From assembly GCF_963966145.1 (NCBI RefSeq), contig NC_091048.1:23188001-23252000 (forward strand): a stretch of DNA of 64,000 bases, read 5' to 3'. Below are positions 55,250 to 64,000 of the stretch, one piece after another (positions within the stretch are counted from its first letter, which is position 1; each line of letters begins with the position of its first letter). This DNA comes from Tenebrio molitor (Eukaryota > Arthropoda > Insecta > Coleoptera > Tenebrionidae). Made by a program: the position numbers and the translations under genes. Below the pieces are notes generated by a model, which saw nothing but the letters and a program-made list of their open reading frames with translations, did not search any database and was not told where the DNA came from.

Positions 55250-57275
55250 TCACCCTTTGCAATAGCAGTACTTCTTTAACAAAACATTATCAACATTGAT
55301 ACATCTGTTGTGTGGTCCAGATAGTCTGCTACTGCTCCCCTTCATTTCAAAAGTTTGGTTAGTACCGGGTCTGTACCGAAGCGTGGCTTCAAAAATTACT
55401 TTCGGTTTGGTTTCAAGTACCAAAACCAAGTATTTGTCATCTTCGTGATCGATTCGAGTAGCAAAAGCCCGGACAATCTTCCGGAGAGAAAATCTTTCGC
55501 ACTTCAAGTCTTTATCTTGAGAACGTACCAGCGCATTGATCTGATCGACGATAAAAACAGCCGCTTGTCTTGGAAACTTGACGTCTAGTCGAGCCCGTTC
55601 GAAATTGTGACAAACGCACCAGTGTTCGTTGATGGCTATGTCTTCGCAGGTCCTTCCAGGATCGATGTCGGTGAAGAGAGGCTGACAGTTGGGACAGCCT
55701 TTGGCTGGTTTTATTTCATGTTGAAACCCTGACATTATGAGTAAATGTTGCAGAGTCATGTAGAGGTCATACGGATTTGTCAGTTTGTTCATGTTTCTGT
55801 AAAGGTTGTCGTGGTCAGTAGGAAATGCCAGTCTTAACCGCCCAGGCACTGAAATGTACAGGAAAGGTAGTCTTTCCTCGTACCATCCATGTGGTGTGTC
55901 TCTAAACTTCCCAAATCGGACTCCGTGGTCGCTCAAAAAGACCACAACAGTCGTCTTTAACACTCCCGTGCTGGCGATGAATTCAAAAAATTGTTTGAGT
56001 TTCTTGTCCATTCGTGAAGGCGTACTGATGTCGCTTTGGCTAAAACTGTTCATCCAGAAGTACCCAAAACTTGGCCTTTTTTTGAAAGTGGTAACGAAAT
56101 CTCGAACCACGTTCAAAACTCTTTCAGTTGAAGTCTCTGGGCCTGAACAGTACAATACTCCTGATTTTTTCTTGGTTTGCAGTGTTTCCGAGGCGAGGAA
56201 GTACGGCCTGAAGTAGTAATCTGTTGGTCGATGGGTAAAACCCTTTTTTTCTAAATTGAACGGACTGTAATTGGTGTTGTCTTCACCGTACGCTGTGACA
56301 TATCCGTATTTTTTGAACTCGTTCCAAATAAAAGGACAACGGTGGAAGGTGTCGCTTTGGAAGGGATTACAATCGCTGTGAGGTTCATATATCTGAGTTT
56401 CGTTGAGCCCAGTTATGGCAGCCATACGGTTTGGGAAAGCCTCGTCGGCAATCTTGTTGTAACCCTTTGCAGACATCCACCCGTTCATCAAAAGATACAA
56501 ATGCGTCTTTTGAAGACTTCTGATGAAGTTCAGTCTCGACACGCTGTGCATTCCCAAAACCAACACGCTGAACGCCAGCTCCTCCTTCCTCTCTTTGTTT
56601 TTTGACTTTTTTCTCACAATGATCGCGGAGTGAGTGTTTTGGTAAATGGTTTTCTTGAAATTTCGGCATCTCACTCTCACAAAGTCTTGCTCCAAGATCA
56701 CACTTTGTTGAAATTGATTACAAACAGACAAACTGAAAATTTCTTTTGTACAGGTTTTGATTGCATGAGAAATACCAGATACCTGTAATAACTGTCAGGA
56801 CTTTGCGTATAGTTGCGTCTCTCGATGTTGGAGTAACAACACCGTATTCCAAATTTTGAATAAAGTGGAGCTACTTCATTGTTTATGTAAAGAGTGGGAT
56901 TATTATTTGTTTTGGAAACGTAAGTCAATGGTTCTAGTCTGCTGCAAGGGGCGTATTTGAGGTTGCTGTGGTATACAGCAGATGGAAAGCCATAGGGCCC
57001 TACTTTAGGAATCTGACATTTCCATTCTTTATCTGCATCAAGGTCAGTAAAGCCCTTTTCCGAAAAATGTGGTTTGTCTGGGATGTCTACCATTGAAAGC
57101 ATATTTATTAGCAACTGTATAATTTTTTTCATTTTGACTTACAGTTTAAAGACTCTCTTTCTGCTATATCGGTTAGGTGAAACAGGATTAAACTTAAGCA
57201 ACATATTAGTGTAAGTAGAACAACAAACATTCTTTTGTAAGAACATAGAAATTTGTATCGACTTTCGTTCTGCAT
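55250..57275 (-). CDS. DUF229 family protein, gene d (636 aa), altered active site
   Basis: Exons on the minus strand: 57275-57143, 57077-56783 and 56732-55250, in phase. The Met codon at 57132 is intronic and was rejected as start. Exon 1 has a signal anchor (MFVVLLTLICCLSLILF). Exon 2 is the linker with GIRCCYSNIERR. Exon 3 matches the other paralogues in length and layout, but predicted active-site positions differ: GMHSVSRL has His205 where a, b and c have Asp; FSQSDIS has Gln375 where they have His; and KIADEAFPN replaces the DNT-PN consensus. Ser206, Asp411 and His412 (SDHGVRFG) and the Cys block (NEHWCVC, YCYCKG) remain. The reading frame is intact, so the gene is probably expressed but catalytically divergent or inactive (inference). 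An acceptor just before the ATG suggests a 5'UTR intron. Confidence 0.9.
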
Positions 57276-57631
57276 TTTCTAAAAACTTGATCCTAGACAT
57301 TCAGTGCAACGTAACGAGGAAGTCAAGTGACAAATTCGTAAAGTGATGATGACTTGAAACGAAGTTACTTACTTGTGGTATGTAAAAGCAATAATATGTG
57401 TCACGGATGTCACAAGTCTAGCACAGCACTCTTATAAAGTTGGTGAGTTTCTTATCGACAGTTATTAAACGTTACGTGTTATCTGAATTTCTATGGTAGT
57501 AAAATTTGATTAATGTTTTTAATAAACAATAAATCCGTTGTTGTGAAAATTACCTTTTGTTATTATTACTTCCTGCACAAGTGGCAATATTTCGTTTGTC
57601 TGAACATTGCTGTGTCAAAATATAAAATGCA

Positions 57632-57933
57632 TTCACGTTCACGTTGTTTTGACATAATGTGAGGCCATGGAAATTTTGCATTTAATTTGGTAGTAAAGCT
57701 GTCTGTTGAATTACGTCATGTTTTTCTAAGTTTTGAGGTTATAACTAGCGTCAATGTCTAGTCTCTAGTGCATTGTTGTCAATAGAAAAATACTCAGACG
57801 TCGCAGGAAATTCAGCAACATGTTATGTTCATTTTGATCGGTCCGTATGTCATAGTGACGGAAATCAAACAGTGTGTCCAACGTTAAAAAAATAAATCAT
57901 GGTCTCCCATTATGCCAAATCAACGTGAGCGTT
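57632..57933 (-). mobile_element. MITE family 'CGTTCACGTTGTTTTG', copy 3 (both ends present)
   Basis: The ends CGTTCACGTTGTTTTGACAT, then AATGTGAGGCCATG, and CATGGTCTCCCATTATGCCA, then AATCAACGTGAGCG, are imperfect inverted repeats over about 35 bases. Relative to copies 1 and 2 it is inverted. It lies upstream of DUF229 gene d. Confidence 0.7.
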
Positions 57934-59180
57934 GTTTATTCTTTATATAAAAAATACTTCCGATTTCAAATCTCACAGAAAATCTTATTTGACCTTTATA
58001 ATATTCGACATTTGACACATTTTAACAGATTTTCCCCAAAACACGACTTACACCACACAATTTTGTAAAATTTACACTAGAAAGTATGAAATGGGGTAAC
58101 AACATGGATATAACAACGGTAACATAAAAGAAAAGGACCTGTCACCTGTTTCATGTAACATCTGTCAATTTTTGACAGCTAAAAATGCTTCTCCAAATTG
58201 CGCTATATGAGCTGAAAAATGATGTAGGTACTAATCGTTGGAGGGGCGTCGCTGATATAGTGAAGCAATCAGTAGGTCAATTCCAACAAATACAGTTATT
58301 AAAAAGTAAAGCCAGTAGCGTCTGTTTATGAATTTAAATGTTCCTCATTTATTCATTCATTCTCTCGTTAAATAAGTATAAACTCGTGATGTGATTATTA
58401 ATCCATGATATGACTCGTAAAACCGGAGCAGCACAATCAACTAGTCCTATCCTCGTTGAAACTACTGCTTAGTTCCACTCGTATAGATATCATCATACCA
58501 CTTGTTACATTATGGTTGACAATATAATACTTTCATTGAATTGTTAACATTTTCTCATGTCTTGAAAATTCTTGACCTCCACTTAAAAACATTGACTTCA
58601 TGATGCTGCTCTAAATGATATTTTATTATTCGGAGTTGACTTCACATCAATGAATTTCTCTTTACGAAACTCATTTAAATTCACTTCAGACATACAACTG
58701 TTTAACACTGCGAACTCGGACGTGGTTCGAAGGTCAGATCAGGTCAGGTCAGATTGTCTAGCTCTGATATTCGTATACCACGATGACATTTATTTTCTTA
58801 AATTTTAGCAATAGGTATTGCATAAACGACTGCCAAAAAACACGAATGCAAGAAAGTGTGGTTAGGATGTTATTTGTTGACGTTTCACGTGACATGAGTG
58901 CAGCTGTGGTTTAAATTACAACGAAATGCTTTGCAAAAATTTGATGAAAAATCTAAATTAACGTCAAGAATAAGTTATAACGGTTGCAGTTTTTACCTAA
59001 TAAGTGTTTTAATTAAACATTAAGTAGGTATATCAAATTTTTAGCAACTGAGATTAACTTAATCAAAGTCTTCAAAATGACGTAGCTTTAGATGGCACAA
59101 TTAGATAAGCATCTCAATCGGAGAAGACATGCTTCATCTACAAGGCTGACTGGATTACAAATTTTCTTGATCACGCAATA
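57934..59180. other. Intergenic; short TCAGG run only
   Basis: No gene was recognised. Contains TCAGG-type sequence at 58739-58752 (listed separately). Confidence 0.45.
58739..58752 (+). repeat. Short TCAGG telomere-type run
   Basis: TCAGGTCAGGTCAG: 2.8 units of the beetle telomere motif. Confidence 0.5.
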
Positions 59181-59337
59181 TACAGTCTGATTTTGAAGGT
59201 TGTGCAGATATTTTAACCTGAGATAGTAGGTACGTGTTAAAAAAAACAAAACAATCCAACTTGCCTTATACAAATGTTAATGGTTTATAAGAGAATCAAA
59301 GAAATCAGTCACTTTGTTTAGGAAATGCTGAAAAATT

Positions 59338-59532
59338 TCAAATTTGCGGAGCCCTTTTGACGTACGACCAACCTAAAATATCAAGTTTTTCTGTCATTCG
59401 AGGATATGTTTCGTTTTTATCGTTAAAGTTAGGTATTTGAGTTTCATCAGGAATTTTTGTTAAAATTTGTGAAATGATGATAATACACAATAAAGTGATA
59501 ATGAGCCCGGCGAAATTGAAAATGCAACCCAC
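59338..59532 (-). other. Short ORF with membrane segment inside the decayed element
   Basis: 64 codons open, hydrophobic near the start (FAGLIITLLCIIIISQIL), with no standard ATG in frame. Part of it is repeated in inverted orientation at 59863-59920. A possible donor GTACGT follows WS. A genuine exon cannot be excluded but is unsupported. Confidence 0.15.
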
Positions 59533-60019
59533 AATACATTTGCAACGCTAACGTCGATATTTTAAATATCGTATTTTTTTTTTTAATGAAATTATGAATC
59601 CATGATAGCTTTGCTTTCAAACATTTTATTTATCGCAACTGACCTTTACGAAAAGATTAAAATACGACAGTTAAAATGAGAAAAGATACATGATGCTGAT
59701 TTAAGGCGAATGTAATAAAAAGGCCTCTGCCGTTGCGCATTTATGCAAACAATAAACAAAATGCCTAAAACTCTTTGTTTGTTCACAATTTCATTTAACC
59801 AAGCGAATATGACATTTATGCTAAATTTAGGAAACTGCGCAGTTCGTTTTTTAAATCAAAAAACAAATATCCACGTTAGCGTTGCAAATGTATTGTGGGT
59901 TGCATTTTCAATTCCGTCGGGTTCATAATCACTCGTGAAATGTTCTGTATAATTAGTCCCTGCTTATTCAGAAAACAACAAAGTAAAAAGACTAAATGAA
60001 ACATCAAAGAAGTTACTCG

Positions 60020-60508
60020 AAATGCATGCCATCGTTTGCTTCACGTGTCCAAGAAAACCGAACTCGATTCAGAATGCCTCTCCTGAGCGGCGTTTTGAAC
60101 GTGAGAATACCATATATTTCGTCGAATTGGTAGAGGAATTTCCTCGACTAATTCGGGCAAAACTTCGCTTCAAAGTTGATGATAACCATCTACATACATT
60201 CAAACCGGGAGGTAAAACACAGGGACCTGCGAGGTGATTTTCAACAATCTCAACCCACATGTTTATTAAAATGACTGCTGGAAGTGACGCTCTTGGATTT
60301 CGTGAGGAATGTCTTCTTCTACAAGTAAAATGCAATCTTCTCGTTGGCAGCCAAGATCATGCTTATTCATCCGGAAACGCCCGAAATCGCGAAAATACTG
60401 CACAACGTTTATAAAGGTTCGTGCATTGGGAAGTATCCTTTGAGGCAACTTTTCACCGTAGATTTGCCATGCTAGCTTTAAATGTCCACGGGCTGCGCCA
60501 TAGATCAA
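60020..60508 (-). pseudogene. Mariner-like transposase remnant (HTH plus DDE pieces)
   Basis: On the minus strand the first frame begins MIYGAARGHLKLAWQIYGEK, then RILPNARTFINVVQYFRDFG, the N-terminal helix-turn-helix type (DUF4817-like) of many arthropod transposases. After a frame change, pieces of the DDE domain follow: HLAGPCVLPPGLN and, in another frame, LPELVEEIPLPIRRNIW. At least two frame breaks make it non-functional. It lies inside the TIRs of the 59181-60793 element. Confidence 0.6.
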
Positions 60509-61479
60509 AATTCATAACGCGGTTCTCTAGGTTGATGAAAGACATTTATGATTTAAATTGAGGTTAAGATTGATGTTCTTGTCAAAGTGACTTAATTTGG
60601 AAGTCTATTATGACTTTTTTTACCCATTTTTTCATAAAATTTAGTGGCTCCCAAACTTTTTTTGAAAAACTTTTACCCCTTTTTTCTCGAAAAATATCAA
60701 CATCTGTATAAGGCATTAGTGGCTCAATCGTTACCTTTTGTGGGGTTCGATCACATGTTAAAATATCTGCACAACCTTCAAAGTCACCCTGTATGTAATG
60801 TATACAGGGTGTTTTCGAAGTTGAGGCGTTCCTTTTAACATGTGATAGTATGCGTTGTTCTAAAGAGTTTTAGCTAAAATCACCTTAGTAAAATGTGTAC
60901 CGCAATGAAGATACAGTAAGTACATATGTATATTTTTTTGAAATGTTTGAAACCAGTCCTACTCAAATTTGCGCTTATTTGTTAGAAATTAGAATTAACA
61001 AAAAAAATCAAATGAGCATGGACGTTAATAAAAAATACTGTCAGAGTTGTCATCTAATAATTAGTCGAAATGGGTTAACTCATCATTACGAAAATAACGA
61101 GCTCACAGATATGTTGCTAATGTATGGGCAATGTTATCAGAATGCAGCCGCGGCGTCCAGACTCTAGAGAGTACGCGGAGCGATTTCCGGAAAGACATCA
61201 TCCTGGGCCCCGTCAGTTATTAATCTAGTACGGCGGAGAAATAGACAGGACCGGACTTAAAATTTTATAAAACAATAAAAATATACAATCAGTTACAGTG
61301 GTTTACACGGTTTATATACCTTAGCTGCAAATTGCAATGTCTTATAGATTTTGGGGCACTGAGTTCAGAAAAAATATTCAAAACATTCTATCACGTCATG
61401 TTAAACAACTATTTAATAATTAATATTAATAATACAAGAGTAATTCCTAGATCAACAAAATAAAAAATGACCTATTTTA

Positions 61480-61811
61480 CTTTGTTTCTTATAATTTCCT
61501 GCATCAGTTTCCCTTATAACAGACCAACAGTAATCCCCTAACATACTTTCATCACAAAAGCCTTTTTGCCAATCTTGAAAAATTTTCAGATCCTAATGAA
61601 ACCGCTCGTCCTGCTCGTCGCTCGTGTTACCTAAGTTTTCAGGAAAAAAGTCCAAATGCGAGTGAAGGAAATGCATTTTAAGAGACATATTTACGCCCAT
61701 CTGGTGATAATTTTGCAATAATTTAGCAACAATTCCCCGATATTTGTCATCTTTTTTATTTCCTAAAAATCCTTTGACAACATATACTACGTGACAAAGA
61801 AAGGTAAACAC
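61480..61811 (-). pseudogene. Decayed copy of a repetitive arthropod ORF (HFLHSHLDFFPENLG motif)
   Basis: The minus-strand frame reads VKGFLGNKKDD, NMSLKMHFLHSHLDFFPENL, SDEQDERFH, stop, then DLKIFQDW and MLGDYCWSVIRETD after it. I recognise this block from multicopy uncharacterised ORFs in arthropod genomes, probably element-encoded; the function is unknown. The in-frame stop after DERFH and the missing flanks make it a pseudogene. Confidence 0.5.
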
Positions 61812-61864
61812 CCAGTGCTTATAGTTTTATTTCAATAAATTTTAGCGGGCAAATGTGTTTTGGC

Positions 61865-61882
61865 TCAGGTCAGGTCAGGTCA
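61865..61882 (+). repeat. Short TCAGG telomere-type run
   Basis: Three full TCAGG units plus TCA. Confidence 0.65.
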
Positions 61883-62040
61883 AATGATTAATAAAGAAAT
61901 GATTAAATTTGCAGCCGTATCTATGTAGTATTCTGCCTTTTGTCTTGCTGGTTCGGTTATGGCAAGTGTAAGGAAATTTTCTCTACATTGAAATTTTTGA
62001 TTTTTGAATTTCAGAAAACTTGTTGAAAAGTGTTTTTGTA

Positions 62041-62330
62041 AGGCGAGAAAAGCCGCGAGTGCGTAGACTTGGTCACATTCCTCAGCTTAATGACTTTGAA
62101 AGAGGGCGGATTGTAGGCTGTTATGTTATGAGAAGCAGGTTTGTCAGTTAAAGAAATTGCCAGAAGAACTGGCAGATCTGTACGCACCATTTTAAGATGT
62201 TATCAGGCTTGGACTCAAGAAGGCCGTGAACACAGGACTAGGGGCACCGGACGTCGTAGGATGACAACAGAGCTTGATTCTCCAAAATTGATCAATAAAG
62301 AGGTGTTTACCTTTCTTTGTCACTTAGTAT
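62041..62330 (+). pseudogene. Tc1-type transposase N-terminal remnant
   Basis: The frame reads LGHIPQLNDFERGRIVGCYV, then after a one-base shift EAGLSVKEIARRTGRSVRTI, LRCYQAWTQEGREHRTRGTG and RRRMTTE: the paired helix-turn-helix DNA-binding part of a Tc1/mariner transposase. After this it runs into VFTFLCHLVYL, similar to the start of the minus-strand ORF at 61811. The catalytic DDE domain is missing. Confidence 0.65.
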
Positions 62331-62533
62331 ATTTAAAGGATCCAAATTGAAGAAATACTTTTTCTTCAGACATCCATCGTATTAGAGTTATCCTGCATAG
62401 ATCCTGCAGCTTTCACAAAAAACATGTGGCACCCATTTCTTCTCTTAATTTGTTATTGTAAACCCAAAATAATGCAGATACTCGTATGCTGTTTTCAGTG
62501 CTTCTGATATAGGTCTTTCTTTTTTTGCAAATA

Positions 62534-63117
62534 CAGGGTGTTTTCGAAGTTGAGGGGTTCCTCGTAACACGAGATACTATACATTATTCTTAAGAATTTT
62601 AGCCTAAATCCTCTTAGTAAAATGTTTGTATTAACGGAGATAATTGATTGTATATTTTTATTGTTTTCTAAAATTTTAAGTCCGGTCCTGTCTATTTCTC
62701 CGCTGTACTAGATTATAATAACTGACGTGGCCCAGTTTGGTGTTTTTCTGAAAATCACTCTGCGTACTCTCTGGATACCGCAACTGCATTTTGATAACAT
62801 TGCCCATACATTAGCAACATCTCTGTGAGGTCATTATTTTCGTAATGATAAAGCCATTCCGACTAATTAGATGACAACTCTGACAGTATTTTTGATTAAC
62901 GGCCATGCTGATTTGATTTTTTTTTGTCAATTCTAATTTCTAACAAATCAGCACAAATTTGAACAGGACCGGTTTCAAAAATTTCAAAAAAATTAACTTA
63001 TTGTATCTTCATTGTCGTACACATTTTACTAAGGTGACTTTGGCTAAAACTCTTTAGAACAACGCATACTATCACATGTTAAAAGGAACACCTCAACTTC
63101 GAAAACACCCTGTATAA
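62534..63117 (-). mobile_element. TACAGGGTGTTTTCGAAGTTG element, intact inverted copy
   Basis: 584 bases with termini TACAGGGTGTTTTCGAAGTT and AACTTCGAAAACACCCTGTA and TA at both ends. In reverse complement it matches the split copy at 60803/63492, including CAGCGGAGAAATAGACAGGA. The interior keeps traces of the same transposase N-terminus with frameshifts. Confidence 0.8.
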
Positions 63118-63642
63118 ACCGCCCTACACGATTTACTATTAGACATTTTGTACAATTTAGTATACTTTCTGATACCAGATGTCTTAAAACAATGAACTTT
63201 AAATCGCAGGCATCCTTGCAGAGAAGCAAAAAAATTATGTGTTTCTTAGCAAAAAACTGTGAAGTGATAAAAACATTTCGACCATCATTTGTGTTTTATA
63301 GAAGGCAACTAAACATAAAAATAACGCTATACCTATACCTATACCTGTATAAAGAAATTAATTATTTGTAAAGTAGTGTTATCTCCGTTAATACAAACAT
63401 TTACTAAGAAAATTCAGGCTAAAATTCTTAAGAATAATGTATAATACCACATGTTACAAGAAACGCTTCAACTTCGAAAACAGCCTGTATAAGAATAATT
63501 TCCTTATTGAGTCAAGCCAATGTTTAACAAAACAAACCTTAATTCTTATTATTACGCAAAAATCTTGTTTTGCAAAGATAGCAGTGTTATTATTTATTAA
63601 ATAAACATGATTAATACAAAACCACGTTTACATATAAAAATA

Positions 63643-63911
63643 ATTTTTTGTTCGCACTGTCAGAATTTGAGAAATTTCTCCTACGTGAACGGATTTTGAT
63701 AAATGTCACCACTTGTCAAAACGAAACGTCAAGCTAATTTTAAAGATTTTAAGCGATTTGGAGTCTTTAGGGAGCTCGTCGAACAAAAAAACGTTGTATT
63801 CAACTCGTTCGTGTGTAAATTGGGCTTTTTTGGCACTCGTGGGCCTTTAAACTGGCCGACTCGTGCCAAAAAACCCCAATTTACACAAGAACTCGTCAAA
63901 TAAACTACTAT
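63643..63911 (-). repeat. Dispersed repeat, copy 2 (inverted relative to 7174)
   Basis: Reverse-complement copy of the 7.2-kb repeat, including the GGCTTTTTTGGCACTCGTGG hairpin and AAACTACTATT end. Its interior is slightly shorter than in copy 1. Confidence 0.65.
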
Positions 63912-64000
63912 TGCATGAAATCATCTTGGCATTAATACCCAAAGAGAAATATTTTGGATTCAGTTATTGCAAATTCTAACTGACTCTTCATACAACAAAA

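Larger units (their letters stand above)
59181..60793 (-). mobile_element. Mariner-like element, 1.6 kb, decayed
   Basis: The left end TACAGTCTGATTTTGAAGGT and the right end, the reverse complement of TACAGGGTGACTTTGAAGGT, continue inward with TGTGCAGATATTTTAAC and later GCCTTATACAAATGTT / GCCTTATACAGATGTT, giving long imperfect TIRs. TA adjoins both ends. It encloses a broken transposase (60020-60508, minus). An inverted duplication (59505-59555 with 59863-59920) disrupts the left part. The size fits Tc1/mariner-type elements. Confidence 0.7.
61296..63378. mobile_element. TTA-flanked 2.1-kb insertion with CAGTGGTTTAC/GTAAAGTAGTG ends
   Basis: The insertion is bounded by TTA on each side (61293-61295, 63379-63381). 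The termini CAGTGGTTTACA and the reverse complement of the right end, CACTACTTTACA, agree at 9 of 12 positions. It carries a decayed minus-strand ORF (61480-61811), a TCAGG run, a Tc1-type transposase remnant and an intact palindromic element. The superfamily is uncertain; a 3-bp duplication fits Harbinger or CACTA types. Confidence 0.5.
60803..63492 (+). mobile_element. TACAGGGTGTTTTCGAAGTTG element, split by a 2.1-kb insertion
   Basis: The left part (60803-61295) and right part (63379-63492) together match the intact inverted copy at 62534-63117. The left part ends ACAATCAGTTA and the right part resumes TTATCTCCGTTAATAC, exactly where the intact copy reads ACAATCAATTATCTCCG. The interior (60895-61170) encodes a transposase N-terminal-like peptide (LLMYGQCYQNAAAASR, then, past a stop, YAERFPERHHPGPRQ). 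Confidence 0.75.

Noticed and set aside
56698..57132. Apparent start of DUF229 gene d at 57132
   Set aside because: This Met lies in the first intron; the spliced exon 1 with its signal anchor starts at 57275 and the phases agree.
1..64000. CRISPR arrays, bacterial operons, riboswitches
   Set aside because: The sequence is eukaryotic nuclear DNA; no regularly spaced repeat-spacer structure or bacterial gene organisation is present.

Overview
This is a nuclear insect contig, most likely from a beetle. It has spliced genes with short introns, a Pol III tRNA gene, a Src42A-type kinase fragment, arthropod LINEs and a dense population of Tc1/mariner-like and palindromic MITEs. Three short arrays of TCAGG, the telomere repeat unit of many Coleoptera, support that placement. 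The DNA is AT-rich and most of it is repeat-derived; there is one 200-base assembly gap (4441-4640).

Region by region. 1-16.4 kb has no convincing host gene. It holds a cluster of three short ORFs next to the gap, hairpin repeats, a tRNA-Val pseudogene and a degenerate transposon. 16.4-18.7 kb holds two LINE 3' ends joined tail to tail, followed by a tRNA-Val(CAC). 20.9-23.9 kb holds two intact host genes on the plus strand: a five-exon aldo-keto reductase and the small (catalytic) subunit of DNA primase. 24.4-28.9 kb is a three-level nest: a TTA-flanked MITE contains a palindromic TA-type MITE, which contains a chimera of a LINE and an antisense Src42A kinase-domain copy, bounded by a 16-bp target-site duplication. 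29.5-31.4 kb holds a second copy of that MITE abutting a 1.1-kb foldback element.

32.9-57.3 kb is the main gene region. Four DUF229 genes lie on the minus strand (a: 32.9-34.9, b: 37.5-39.5, c: 52.6-54.5, d: 55.3-57.3 kb). Each has a signal anchor in exon 1, a short exon 2, a large catalytic-domain exon 3 and evidence of a 5'UTR intron. Between pairs a/b and c/d lies a plus-strand gene for a CUB/LDL-receptor-A single-pass membrane protein with PPxY motifs in its tail. It converges with gene c. Gene d keeps the fold-defining sequence but has lost two predicted metal-ligand residues.

57.6-64 kb is repeat-rich: a 1.6-kb mariner-like element with a broken transposase, a nested pair of palindromic elements, a Tc1-type transposase remnant and a decayed copy of a widespread repetitive ORF. 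Exon boundaries were worked out by hand from splice consensus, reading phase and agreement between paralogues. No searches were run; family names rest on recognised motifs.
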